Below are positions 25,301-36,500 of a DNA stretch of 36,862 nt, piece by piece. The notes beneath the pieces are model-generated. The model saw nothing but the letters and a program-made list of their open reading frames with translations, was not told where the DNA came from and ran no database searches. The first letter of the stretch is position 1; every line of letters begins with the position of its first letter. The DNA is taken from IMG/VR virus record IMGVR_UViG_3300018424_000077, positions 1 through 36,862 of that record; one strand, written 5' to 3'. The DNA is from a virus. The position numbers were made by a program, and so were the translations under genes.

Positions 25301-28300
25301 ATACGTTAAATGGGTTGACGTTTTCTACTCCAGATGCATATGGTTGATCTACAAGAAGTTTATCTGTATATGGAAGTGTTACAATATCACCTGTTGTTTG
25401 GATATTTGTAGAGGCAGAACTTGGTACAAGATCAACCAGTGTGGTATAGTGAGGTGGTCTCAGTTGACCTTCTTCAAAGTCAACAGAAACTCTGTAATCT
25501 GGATGTAAAGTGTCACTAGTAGAGAGACTTGCAAAGTTATCTACAATAAATCCATTCTTAAATCTACTAAGACCACTAGCATCTCTGATTTCCATCGATG
25601 CGGTCTCACCTTCTAACAGTGACAGTTGAGTGTAATATTCAAGGGTCTTGATTCTATCATCAAGTTTTTGAATATCTCTAAACGTATATCTTCTGTAGTT
25701 AGTCTCTTTGATTTGAACGTCTTTGTCCACATCAAAGACATATGGTTGCATTGTTAATGTTGCAAGCAGCATTGCATCATCAATTTCCTCTGGTTCGAGG
25801 GGAACTGCTGCAGGTGCACCCTTAACAATTTGTACAACATTATCTTTGTTGAGGAATACCTTATCAATTCTGCCCAGATAGTATTGGAGACTTAAAATTG
25901 TAGTATCGCCCTGACCAGGAAGACCTACTTCGTTTCCAGAGAAACTTCTGTTCAGCAAATCAAATGATTTGGTTGCGGACAGAGTATATGGAGTAGAAAT
26001 GCTACCAGATCCACTAAGTGTTTCTGCAACAATCGGTCTAAAGTCGAGAACATTTCTCAACTCTTCATCATCATATGATGGGATAATCTTATAGTCATCG
26101 GTGCTATAAGAATCTACCGAATAGAAACTCTCACCAGAAGTAGTAAGGAAACGATCAAAGATTACAAAAACTCTATGAGTTGGAGCAGCAAAACCACTCT
26201 TTCTGTTGATAGAAGAATAATCGTAGAACTGATCTTTCTGACCATTAACAAAGTCAAACTCATCAGTAATATCTTTAGCCCCAGAAGTATTAATAGTACC
26301 TGCTTGAATTTTGAAAGTTGCGTTTGGTCCAGTGATAGTCTCACCATCAGTGAACTTTTCACCTTCAACAGGAATGAAATATACTGTGTTGGAAGATGTT
26401 GCGATTACTCGTGCTCTAGATTCAGATGTGTCACCAGTAATTACATCGTCAGTAGAAATAGTACCAACTAAATTAGTGTATGAGAATTGTGGGAGAACAG
26501 GATCATCGGCATTTGTAGATTCATAAATTGCCTTGACCTTAAATACATCACCGCAACCAAGAGAAATGCGACTATCGTCTACTCTGTTACCAAATCCGCC
26601 AGTTTGCTGAGTAAGACCATTTGCACTCGCGGCAAGACTCTTATCAAGTTTAAGGATCTTCATCCTTTCAGTGGTCTTTGCCTTAGCAGATCTGTCAGAC
26701 TTGTAAACAGTTGCAATAACATCAATGTTAGTTACACCAGTCAAACCAGTAACATTGATTTGCTGTACATTTGCCTGGGATCCTGAGATAGAGAAACCGC
26801 TACCTTCTTCAACGATTCCACCTGCTCCCGTACCAGAATTGATAATAACTTGGAAGTCGTCTCCGTCACCAGCATCGCGGAATACAAGACCACTACCAGC
26901 ATCTACTGTTACCGATCCACTAGAAACAGATAAGTTGGTGAAACTCTTTCTGTAGTATCCAGCAGGGTTAACTGTATTTGCTTTATTAGTGCTCTTTACT
27001 GCACCATATCCAAGATTTGTAATAAGTTTTCTATTCTGGGCATCTTGAATTCCAGTTCTAGTCCTGATAATAGCACTAGTGATTGCACCATTAGCAAGAG
27101 TGGTAGACCCAAGACGAGTGATAGTAAATACAAAGTTACTAGTAACTGCAGTAATCTTTGCTTTGTGCGAAGCGTTGTTATTGGAGAACTCAATAATGTC
27201 TCCAATTCTCAATTGAGAAGCATAGTTAGACAACGTTGCTGTCACAGTAGCACTGCCTGCAGAGTGACCAGAGATGATAGGACCACTGCCTGGGAGAGAT
27301 ACGCGCTCACCGAGAACTGCATCAGCAGTAAATCCAGCGCCATCACTATAGGATTTTACATCACCAAAAGAATATTCAAAAGCACCACCAGAAGAAGCAA
27401 GAGTTCTGCTTTGTCCTGCTACCTTAATTGCCTCTCCATTTTGGAATTTACCAGATACTCCATATACGTAACCAGTAGTGCCGCTACCAGAGTATACAAA
27501 ACCTGTAGCACCAGATGTAGAACCAGTAACGTAGTTACCCTGTGTCCAAGTTGTAGATGCTGTAGCTACTAACTTAGTAAAAACTTCTGCCTGTGCAATA
27601 TTAATTCTGTAACGAGTAGTTGCAGTATTGACACTACCAGAATCTGTAGAGAAGTTAAGTACCTTAGCGATACCAATGACAGTACCTACTGCTGTTCCAG
27701 GAGTAGATGTCAATTCATCTCTAAGAAGAATGTTAGAATAGAGACTAGGTGCTTGATATGCATTGGTAACTGTAATATAATTACCAATAATAGAAGAGAT
27801 TGATTGATTGTCTGCACCTAAGAATTCTCTTGGTTTTTCTACATCAGTGTAGGTTGTAGACAGTCTCTCAGTTCTATATCCAGAGATATACGCTGTACCC
27901 GAAGACAGCTGTACAGACATGTTTGCTTCACTAGGTGTAGCTCCTTGTGCAGTTGTCTGATCACTTGTGTATACACCATTATTGAAGGTGTCGGAGAGGT
28001 TTTCTCTTACATCTACCTCAAATTTTTTGACATAGTAGTCACCAGATTCCTCTTGAGTTCTGGTTGCAAGAACGTCCTTGATAAATCCAAGATCGCTACG
28101 AGATACTTTCTTTTCGAGATCACCAGCGTTGGTTCTCAGAAGTTCGATAAAGTCAGCTGAGTTTGGATCAGTAAGTTCCTTCTTGACCAGCGTAAGGATG
28201 ATTTTAAATCTATCTGCACCTGGTGCTGAGAAGTTTGTACTTCCAATAGCATTATCGTAGAGACTTTCGTCTTCGTCTGCAGTGACGATGCGCTCTTCTA

Positions 28301-28961
28301 CTTTAAGACCTACTTTGTAGGAAGGAGTAACATCATACTGATCCAAGATCAGTGTTTGTTCTGCTACAGTTACAAAGTAACCCCTGACATAGTAAACGCC
28401 TTTGCCAATGTTTGCTGTAGAACCAATGGAGTTTGCGCCAGAGTTAAGTAACTGAGCAAGAGGTGATCCAGACGCAATAGTTGTGGATTGATATGTAATA
28501 TCTTCTTCACAAACGAAAGTTTCACCATCGGTGAAAGTTGTAGTAGTGTTATCGTCTGCCTTTTGAAGATAATTTACATAGAATGTAATATTACCTTTTG
28601 TGGAGGTAGATGAACTAATCGAAAACAGGATACGAGCACGAACACCAGATGTCGATCCTTTGATAATCTTACCATCTAATTGAGAACGATAAAGTTCTAC
28701 ATCCAGATTCAAATAATTATTCTGGATGATAATACACTTAACATCCTTGTTCAAAGTAACCCCACCAGGGACTACCATAGAACCTTCCTTGTAGACACCT
28801 TGTCCAAAGGTGTCAATCTGGTTCTGCAAAACAGATTGCAGCGTAGTAAGTTCCCTTGCCTGTACTGGATACCCAGGCTTAAAAAGGACTTTTAGAAACC
28901 CCTTATCCGAATCGAAGTCGTCAAAATAAGGGGCAATGTTCAGGTTGGTGTTCTGTGCCAT
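22302..28961 (-). CDS. Giant DUF4815-type virion structural protein (2219 residues)
   Basis: The N-terminus NLNIAPYFDDFDSDKGFLKV, with LFKPGYPVQARELTTLQSVL and QNQIDTFGQGVYKEGSMVVP, is the signature I associate with DUF4815 proteins of marine myoviruses. Two F..GE..G beta modules follow (about 27440-27560 and 26290-26470). A Gly/Arg loop and an eight-threonine run lie near residues 1290-1310. Then comes VEHIQFMRSRNIQVKVQKLK with RFYPFFDGIKV, a motif of baseplate-associated proteins. Next is DPLAQTFLIEDSNLEGGVYL, leading into a jelly-roll-like segment with DLFFFQKDSEIPVVVDIRT. The C-terminus is a beta domain ending KDFRGIALA. The gene abuts gp8 exactly (TAAATG), so it is probably co-translated and likely forms the outer wedge or pin region that T4 builds with gp9-gp10. 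That equivalence is inferred from order only. Confidence 0.87.
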   Translation of the reverse strand: MAQNTNLNIAPYFDDFDSDKGFLKVLFKPGYPVQARELTTLQSVLQNQIDTFGQGVYKEGSMVVPGGVTLNKDVKCIIIQNNYLNLDVELYRSQLDGKIIKGSTSGVRARILFSISSSTSTKGNITFYVNYLQKADDNTTTTFTDGETFVCEEDITYQSTTIASGSPLAQLLNSGANSIGSTANIGKGVYYVRGYFVTVAEQTLILDQYDVTPSYKVGLKVEERIVTADEDESLYDNAIGSTNFSAPGADRFKIILTLVKKELTDPNSADFIELLRTNAGDLEKKVSRSDLGFIKDVLATRTQEESGDYYVKKFEVDVRENLSDTFNNGVYTSDQTTAQGATPSEANMSVQLSSGTAYISGYRTERLSTTYTDVEKPREFLGADNQSISSIIGNYITVTNAYQAPSLYSNILLRDELTSTPGTAVGTVIGIAKVLNFSTDSGSVNTATTRYRINIAQAEVFTKLVATASTTWTQGNYVTGSTSGATGFVYSGSGTTGYVYGVSGKFQNGEAIKVAGQSRTLASSGGAFEYSFGDVKSYSDGAGFTADAVLGERVSLPGSGPIISGHSAGSATVTATLSNYASQLRIGDIIEFSNNNASHKAKITAVTSNFVFTITRLGSTTLANGAITSAIIRTRTGIQDAQNRKLITNLGYGAVKSTNKANTVNPAGYYRKSFTNLSVSSGSVTVDAGSGLVFRDAGDGDDFQVIINSGTGAGGIVEEGSGFSISGSQANVQQINVTGLTGVTNIDVIATVYKSDRSAKAKTTERMKILKLDKSLAASANGLTQQTGGFGNRVDDSRISLGCGDVFKVKAIYESTNADDPVLPQFSYTNLVGTISTDDVITGDTSESRARVIATSSNTVYFIPVEGEKFTDGETITGPNATFKIQAGTINTSGAKDITDEFDFVNGQKDQFYDYSSINRKSGFAAPTHRVFVIFDRFLTTSGESFYSVDSYSTDDYKIIPSYDDEELRNVLDFRPIVAETLSGSGSISTPYTLSATKSFDLLNRSFSGNEVGLPGQGDTTILSLQYYLGRIDKVFLNKDNVVQIVKGAPAAVPLEPEEIDDAMLLATLTMQPYVFDVDKDVQIKETNYRRYTFRDIQKLDDRIKTLEYYTQLSLLEGETASMEIRDASGLSRFKNGFIVDNFASLSTSDTLHPDYRVSVDFEEGQLRPPHYTTLVDLVPSSASTNIQTTGDIVTLPYTDKLLVDQPYASGVENVNPFNVFTYTGDVKLYPESDNWVDTKSLSPLKLPVIEGNFLTTVREYNADQNGFSPIHWNAWKTTWTGTKTSTSTGGWRGGGGKGRRQESRTITTTTTTTTKQTRTGIRYRVTPVIEQQSLGSRVVSVEHIQFMRSRNIQVKVQKLKPRTRFYPFFDGIKVPAKLMTPRIMGVVKNPSADSKTNNIPFQVGETVLGKATKSAKATFRAKVAAPNENFTINPLTGDDISSVNDYTANLGFINIDTKSLADQAKGSFYGSPKQNFYLVGQTSGAVAKVSDKRLITDQRGNLDASFFIPNPKGTGSLKFKTGTRLLKLTDDANDSGIQGVSDSSGEAEFTASGILQTTQETIQSVRNAKVTSENQKQSRTLVNSTSSSREETRWVDPLAQTFLIEDSNLEGGVYLSKIDLFFFQKDSEIPVVVDIRTVENGIPTQDILPFSKVVKQPEDVTISSDASTPTTFTFESPVFLPFRKEHAMVLTSDSNQYKVFISILGQDAVDAAHSGEKISEQPYIGVLFKSQNASTWTPSQYEDLMFKIYRCKFTKPTTSANSKLILENAQLKETNGGTLALAPNALQFTSGSADIRVFHSNHGMQSNLNYVKLEGVVSEVPATAINASSGLATTGTSITVDDASQFHTTIGGSAVSSSNPGFIRILGDDEDGSGDEIIAYSGIAGNVITIATNGRNHDGTSGSSTGKAHDDDAVVECYNIAGIPLPLINTTHNSTTGGIISINSPHSYKLRITGKTASKTVNAGGANMEVTQNIPWDVLTPQIQSQTQPNTGISARVLATSGTSCGPFPSGVSAETSFVKDTTYVDVTLGEENYFPATKVIAHELNEQNRMNNVKSFTMELDLQSENDHLSPVIDLTRCSIITTANVYNNVEPSAGLGGECAANYITKVARLANAATSLKVMLSANTWTPSNIRVMYKLVPVGSTASLDDLQFQFFNTDGKADSGALVPQNEIETFTDYEFSVEDVEEFDAFQIKIAFIGYDQPYIPRVKDFRGIALA

Positions 28962-30476
28962 TTAGAATTCTATTACTACTTTGATCTCTTCGTTTTGATC
29001 TGCCGATCTTGTAATCGGGTTTCTATTATCTATGTAGAGCACTTCTCCAGAGTTAATTTCAATTTCTTCATTGGCGTAACCACCAACAAATGCTAATCCA
29101 AGTTCATACACAGAAACACCAATTGTAATCTGCGATACAGGAACAGAAGATGATCCGAATGATGCATCTGGTGTTGCTGTGATACTATTAACACTGGAGG
29201 TAATCTGATTTGAACCAGAGAACGCTACTACGTTACCTAAAGTAACGCCATCAGTCTCATTTTGATAATACTTCAAGACTTTTGTTGTGGAATTGTATGA
29301 AACCACAAAACCCTTTGCGTTTGTTGTTGCTTGAGTGATAGTTTCTCCAGGAGTAAACGTACCACTTGGAGATCCAGTTCCAGATTGAGGGAAGATCATT
29401 GCCTTTACAGCAGATCTTGTATTCTGACTGGAAACTGTAGTTGTGTTATAATCATATGGGTTCAGAATCAAACCCACTCTTCTATATGTAAGGTCATTTG
29501 GAAAATCAACAAAAGCACTAGTTGTTTCCAACTTACTAGTGAACATTAGACGATATCCACCCAGTTCTCTAACGGCATCACTTCCATGACCACCATTTGG
29601 TGGGAGAACAACGTCAAGAACTGCTCCTGTACCATTACCAATATTTGGAATAGATGCAACATCAATAGTAGCAAAGGAATACTTGGTTCCTGCTTGAGTG
29701 ATAGTTACGTTAGAAATTGCACCAGAAACAACAGTTACTGTACAAAGACCTTGTGTTCCGCCATTGATTTCATAATCACCTTTAATAGGAACATTAGTAT
29801 ATGTGCCGTTACTGTAACCAGCACCAGCATTTTCAATGACTACGGTATCAATAGAACCACTGCTAGCAGCATCTCTTACAAGAGTATTTGTTAAAACGGG
29901 AATAAACTCAGTAGTAACAAACTTCAGAATGTTGTCAGCATCAATAGTATACATGTACTTCCAACGATAGGAGTAGTTGCCTGGGCTATCGCTAGTTTCA
30001 ATAATAGTAGTCGATGTACCAGTTGGTTCTACCAAAGATGGACGACCTCTTGGATAATCTGGAGACTGACCATTATACAGACACTTGTAGACATTGAAAT
30101 CACTATTCATGACATAGAAGTTACTGTCAAACAGTCTAGAAGAACCGTTTGCAGTAGTCTTAGTAGGTGCATAATCTGGTTTGTACATAGAATATACACG
30201 ACCAGTTCCACCAGTAGTCTGAGATGGATCAATCCAATCTACTCTTGGGATTACCAGAGAAGTGTCAGAGATGTCAACTCTTTTGAATGCTACAGAATCT
30301 CTATATGTTTGTCTGTAATACTCAAAGCTGTCAATAGGCTCACCAGATGGAGGAACATCCGTGGCACCCCACGACTTTGCTCGTCCAACGAACATGTACA
30401 CCTTATTTTCAGTCAGAAGAGTATTTCTGAAGCTTTCTGCGGCGTATATTCTAAATTTATCAGTTACAAGTGCCAT
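28962..30476 (-). CDS. 8: Baseplate wedge subunit, T4 gp8 homologue with enlarged loops
   Basis: Several blocks match T4 gp8 as I remember it. VTDKFR occurs near the start and LVIPRVDW near residue 75. YRWKYMYTIDADN is followed by TTEFIPVL (about 170-195), and YRRVGLILNPYDYN comes at about 345. The C-terminus GEVLYIDNRNPI plus DQNEEIKVVIEF corresponds to T4's MENRPPI and DQTEEINILFTF. In T4, gp8 is a dimer that joins the wedge to gp7 and gp10 and helps the baseplate change shape. This protein has 504 residues against 334 in T4. The additions are a GxGY repeat segment (about 205-310: NAGAGYSNGTYTNVP) and an F..GE module segment (about 365-470: GTFTPGETITQATTNAKGFV). It has a late promoter 19 bases upstream, and its stop touches the next start codon. 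Confidence 0.9.
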   Translation of the reverse strand: MALVTDKFRIYAAESFRNTLLTENKVYMFVGRAKSWGATDVPPSGEPIDSFEYYRQTYRDSVAFKRVDISDTSLVIPRVDWIDPSQTTGGTGRVYSMYKPDYAPTKTTANGSSRLFDSNFYVMNSDFNVYKCLYNGQSPDYPRGRPSLVEPTGTSTTIIETSDSPGNYSYRWKYMYTIDADNILKFVTTEFIPVLTNTLVRDAASSGSIDTVVIENAGAGYSNGTYTNVPIKGDYEINGGTQGLCTVTVVSGAISNVTITQAGTKYSFATIDVASIPNIGNGTGAVLDVVLPPNGGHGSDAVRELGGYRLMFTSKLETTSAFVDFPNDLTYRRVGLILNPYDYNTTTVSSQNTRSAVKAMIFPQSGTGSPSGTFTPGETITQATTNAKGFVVSYNSTTKVLKYYQNETDGVTLGNVVAFSGSNQITSSVNSITATPDASFGSSSVPVSQITIGVSVYELGLAFVGGYANEEIEINSGEVLYIDNRNPITRSADQNEEIKVVIEF

Positions 30477-30495
30477 GCCTGTTGAGCTTTCTAGT

Positions 30496-30503
30496 TATTT
30501 ATA
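30496..30503 (-). promoter_or_regulatory. Late promoter TATAAATA upstream of gp8
   Basis: The minus strand carries an exact TATAAATA octamer that overlaps the TAA of the right-edge giant and ends 19 bases before the gp8 ATG. This is the T4 late -10 element; its spacing is one base different from the one before the 177-residue gene. The leader would be very short. Confidence 0.75.
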
Positions 30504-33500
30504 ATGATCTCTGGCGAACTTCCAGACCAATTCTGAACGTACCGCTATCATTTGCAGTCAATGCTGCAGTCATAGTAATAGTGAGTGTGTTTCCGCTTAC
30601 GTTCGTGATGGTATACTCTCCATCGGCAGTGAATGTTCCAGATGTACCATTTACATAAATTGTGCCACCTTGTACATACGGATGTGCGCCCAGAACACCA
30701 GTATTAGTGATGTCAAGTTCTACATCCCTACCGTTTGCCTGAACTGTATAATTTCCTGCATAGCAGGTTAAAGTTCCAGCAGTAGTTCCCCCATATCCTC
30801 TACCGCCAGTTGCAACAGTAAATATATCAGTTGATCTGTTTACAGCGCCGTAGAGAATTCTCTCCAGTTTTGCATTACCATTATCGAAGTATTTAACCAT
30901 CAATTCACCCTCATCTGGGAATCCAATCGCTTGAGTGGAGTTCCATTCAGAAGAAGAAAGTTCAATAGTAGTATCCGAACTAGTGCTATCTGCAATTACA
31001 TATGCACCTGCCAGTGGAAGAGAATTGGATATTAATCTGTTTCTTTGTTTCCTCTCAACATGTACTGGGTGGAATGGGCGAACAATTGGTGTAGATGTAT
31101 ATCCTGCGCCGCCGTTGAGATTTACGACACCGATAACTCTACCACTTCCCTCCTCAATCACAGTCTGAGCACTAGCTCCATCTCCATCACCACCAGTAAA
31201 TACAAGGATTGGAGGAACCTCATAGTTTGAACCAGGATTAATAATATTAACTGCAACAACTTCACCGCCGACAACAGTTGCTGTAAATTCTGCTACAGTT
31301 GGTCTCAGTGAAGTATATTCATATGTATCAACAGTTGAGGAACTAGAAACAACCGCAAGTCTACGTTCATCTCCTTCACTAGCAACTTGTAAAATATCAT
31401 CAGGATCAATAGAATTATATGTGTTCTCCAGAAGAATATCTGTAGAGGAACCTGTATAGATGTACAGTTCGCAAGTAGATCCTGCTCTTGGTGCCTCAGT
31501 AAACTCAATAATTGCTCCATTCAATTCATAAGAAATACCAGGTTCTTGGAATACCCCATTTACAAAGATAAACAAGTTATTTGATGCATTTACTGCAGGA
31601 TTATCTGATTCGAGGGAGAAAGGTTGAGCATTATTTTTTAAAATAAAGGTTTTCTTGGTATTATCAAAGAATGGTGCAATTGTGTCCAGAAGTGTCAACT
31701 TCCCGAAATAGAAACCATAGAAGTCCATTCCTGGAAGAGGTGCTTCATTAAAAGTGATATTACTTCCAGTGTATGTGTAAGATTCATCAGAACCTTTGAC
31801 TTGAAGTGTGCTATTTAAGAAGATGAGGAAATTATCAGATGCGGGCAGACTATATGAAGAACCGCCAACTAATGCAGTGAATGTAGTATCAGTTCCATCG
31901 AACGTTACCTGATCAATCTTAACTTGGAACTCAGGAATATATGCTGCTTGTCTAGTAATACTGTTTAGGTTACCTGGAGAACCAGTAGAACCAATAGCAG
32001 TAGATACGATACCAAACAGAGTTGTAATCGTAGATGCAATATCAGCACAATCACTAGTGTCATAGGTGCTATCACCACTGTCATCAGTAATTGTATTATC
32101 AGTAACTTGAGACCCAACAGTCTCAGAGTTAGTAGTTACCGTAATGTTACGCATAACCTCACGGCAGATGTCTCTAGCATGGTTGTAAACCTCTACAGAT
32201 TCATCTTCTTCACCAGTTAGATGTGCAGAACCCACGTAAGTCTTCGCTGCATCATAAGTAGCATCATTACCACCAAATTCTACGTTATCTGCAACTGCCT
32301 CAATGATAAGCTTAGTATCGCGAATGCACTTAGTAACGTCTGGGTTTGTAAATCCAGAGTTGGCAGGATCATTGATCATTCTGCCATATGCAGTTGTAGC
32401 AATGAAATTGGTGTTAAGTCTGATCAGCCTTGCTGCGTCAGCAACTCTATGATAGTTCCAAGTTCCCAGTGGATCAGAACCAGCGCCAGTTGTTAGATCA
32501 CTTACTCCAACAATATCGTCTGAGGTATAACCATTACCTGCGTTGTTAATAACAACGTTGGTAACTCTAGTTCCACTAACAGTAATATCAGCCGTTGCGC
32601 CAGTACCACTGCCGCGCTTGTTAACCAGTGGCACATCTGTATATGATCCATCTGTGTATCCATAACCAGGAACAAGACCATCGGTAAGATCGAAGGTTTT
32701 AATTTCGTCACCAATCTGATCGAGTTGGAAGCTAGAAGTATACGATGCACGATCGTAATACATCATCAAGAACTCAGATCCATCAAGAGGTGCTGTACTA
32801 AAAGTGATTATATCGTTAGCAAATGTATAATTTTGAGGATTCTGTACAATACCGTTAATAATTACAAACAACTGAGACTTAGCAGCAGTTTTTCCAATCT
32901 TGGTGGAAATATCCGAATTTGCTGTTCTCAGTTTGAATTTAGTATTAACACCATCCGCTTTTACATTAAGTTGGTGACCAACTCCTTCACCAATGGCAGA
33001 GAAGTTGATTGCAGATCCACCAGAGGTTGCTGCCAACTCAATCGTATTAGCATCAACATACTTAATAAAGTATGGATCTCCAGAAGTCAATCCGCCAATA
33101 GATGTACCAGTTCTCTGCTGAGGATAGTTTCCTCTATCTTCATTTGGAATAGTTCCTGGATTGTCTATACCCTCAGTAATAATTGCTGCAAGAGTTGTAA
33201 TAGCACTTTGTACATTTGCACAATTATTAGAATCATTAGTAATGCTTGCATCTACGTATGGTGTGATGTCAGTATATGTGCCTGCAGGCAGATTATTGTT
33301 AATTGCCAACAGAACAAGATCTCTTGCCTTATTATATGCAAAGATTGTTTCGGTCTCTTCACCACCAATATGCAGAGTGCTGCTAGAAGGAGCAACTCTT
33401 GTTACACCAGTCAGATTGTCATTTGAGATTGCATCTGTTAGAATTGTAAACAGAGTATCCATAGAAGATACTACGTCAGTACACCCACCAACAACGTTAG

Positions 33501-36500
33501 TAATAGTGTTGTCAATGAATTGGGTTCTAGATGTGTGCTGTGCAGTGATCGCTACATTGTTAATAACATCTACACAAAGGGTTTCTGCAATCTCAAAGGT
33601 TTTGACTGCCTGTGGTTCTTCACCGTCAAGGTGTACAGTGCCAACATAGAGATTTGCAGCGTCATACACTTCACTGTTGCCGCCATATGCTACGTTATAG
33701 CTTAAGGATTCGATGAAGTCTACAACGTCATCAATGCAGTTTTGAGACCCACCTGGGACACCTGGGAAACCAGATGGAAGACCCACTGTAGGATCTTGCA
33801 GCATTCTACCTACTGCTTCCTCAGCGATAAACTCTTTGTTTGCTCTCAGGAGATTACGTGCATCGGCAGCACGATCGGATACTGGTGCAACCTGACCAAC
33901 ATAAGAATTAGTTGCTTCCACAGTGAAGTAATTGCCACCATATCTCAGATCATTTGCCCAAGCAACAACAACTAATCTGGTATCTCTAGCGCAAGTTGCT
34001 TGAGTATACGACAGAGAAGGATAATTTGCATTTAATGCCCCAATTGTTTCCTCAACAATATAATCAATATTAGCGATGATAAGATCTCTAGCATCTTGGA
34101 AACGATCTCCTCCAGCGTTGTAAGTTACTCTCTGACCCTCAACAAAACCATGGTTTGTTAATGTAATTTGATTGTTGGAAATATTTACTACGTTGGAATC
34201 AGATGCATCGAATGAAACTGTACGGTCATCCGTCTTATCAATCTTATATGCAACACATGTAAGAATTTTCTGGATATCTAACAGTTGTCTACCGAGCAGT
34301 TCAACTTCCGTAGGAACTGCTGCTGTGTAATCTGGTTTGCCCAGAGCAAAGTTATTGATTAGAGAGAGTTTACCAACATTCTTTGCTTGTGGTTTAGGGA
34401 AGATAAATGTTTGTCCACTAAATGTACTTGGTGGAGTTTGTACTGGGTTCTGAACCCACCAATCAAATTGACTTGTGGAAGACAGGTTTTTGAAAGAAGA
34501 TGGTCTGTACAGTTTGGCAGTAGATTCAGAAATAATCTGAGTACCGACAACCTTAAATCCTGCAGGGTGTGCAGCAAACTTAAGTGGGTTTCTCCAATCA
34601 TTAATATTGATAGAAGAAGAAACATTGTAAGAGAATTCTTGGAATCTGTCACTATCGTACAGTCTCTGCTCATTGAGATCGAGAACACCAGTGGTTCTTT
34701 CAAAGCGTTGAGAAGAAATGCTGATTGGAGAAACTTCAAATGTAGCTTCTGCTCTTTCAAAAGAGTGAATTGCCCCAAACGCAGAAGATTCTTGACCAAA
34801 GACAGGTTCACCTACTTTAAATTCTCCACTAGTAATCTCAACACTAACAACACGACCATTTGGATCCCAGTTCTTAATAAATCCAGATGCTGTAAATGAT
34901 GTGTTAGATGCACCTTGGAAAATTCTTTCACCAACTTGGAAATTTGCAGGTTTCATGTAGGCTTTGATTTTATCACCCAAGTCTGTAGTTGACAGACTGA
35001 ATACTGTTTGTCCATTTGCACCGCCAACAGGATCTGTTGTAAATACAATGGTTGTTCCTGCATTTGCATTTGCAAGACTGGTAGCAAGTCTAATTTGGTT
35101 ATCTCCCAGACCATTTGCTACAGTAGCTGCAACTGCATAGTAAGTTGTGGTTGTATTCAATGGAGAAGGTAACACTCCCTGCGATACATTTAATGTAACT
35201 GCAGTTCCTGTAGGAATTTTGGTATTATATGGGAAGTTGAGTGTGCTACTAGATTTGATAGCAACAAATTGATGAGTTACCTTTGCCTTTACTGTAGGTG
35301 CAGAGAAGAAACCTCTACCTGGATTAACAACCTTAACTTCTTGAATAACTTCATTCTCAATAACAGCATCCAAGTCAAACAGAGAACCACTACCACCTTC
35401 TAGAATAATTTCTGGTACAGAAACGAAACTAGATCCACCATCAATCACATCAAGGTAATCAATAATTTGAGTTCTAATAAGTTGCAGATTATAAGTGGTA
35501 TTCAACTCTGGTTTCAAAGTGGTATCATGACTATAGTTGTAAGTGATGTTATCACCAGAAATCTTAACAATCTCACCAAGGTTACTAGACTTAAGGAGAA
35601 TAGATGCACCAGAACCAAGGTCCTGTTCAATGTTTACTACAGGAGCAGACGTGTACTGCTGACCAGCATTTTCAATGTTAATTGTCGAGACACCCTCGTT
35701 AACTAACAGTGCATTGAATTTGGCATCGATGCCATTGCCACCAGTTACTTTAATATCTGGTGCCGACAGATATCCAGATCCACTATTAGTAACAGTAATA
35801 GAATCTACAGAAGCGTTGATCTTAGTTGCAAATTGAACAACGTCATTGTGTGTCAATGCGCTAACTGTCACAGTGACATCATCAGTAGTATCGACACCAC
35901 CAAGAGAAGCACCAGAAATCGTAATTACATCTCCTAGTGCATATGTACTACCTCCATCAGTAACAGTTACGGTAGAAATGTCTCCACTTCCATCAGTGAC
36001 AATAGTAAATTCTACGTCAATTCCGCCCGTGGGTGCAACACTCTTTTGCGAAACCTCAGTGAACGATGTAGATGCAGTAAACTGACCATTGGTGTTTTGC
36101 GTAATTGTTCCAACAGTAGATACCAATCCATAGTATGGATCTGACATAATAATCTCAGGTGCAGTTCTATAGTTACTACCACCGTTATTGATAACAATTT
36201 CAGAAACTCTACCAACATCTGGACCAGTTGATGGTACTACTGCTGCAACTTGCGCTTGAGTTCCACTAATAGAACTAATATCTGCAGAAGAATCGGAAGA
36301 GATTATTTTATTGGTGTTTGCATTATTGTTGGTAAACATAATGAAACCATTTAATGCAGCACCTTGTCTGGTATTTCTAAGTGGTTTCAATCTCAGTACA
36401 GATGTCAAAGGATTCCACGAGATAACTCTACCTCTTGCAGTTTGAATGCCTTGAGTTTCTTGAGAGATTACAATCTCATTAGGAACAAAAGATCCAAATA

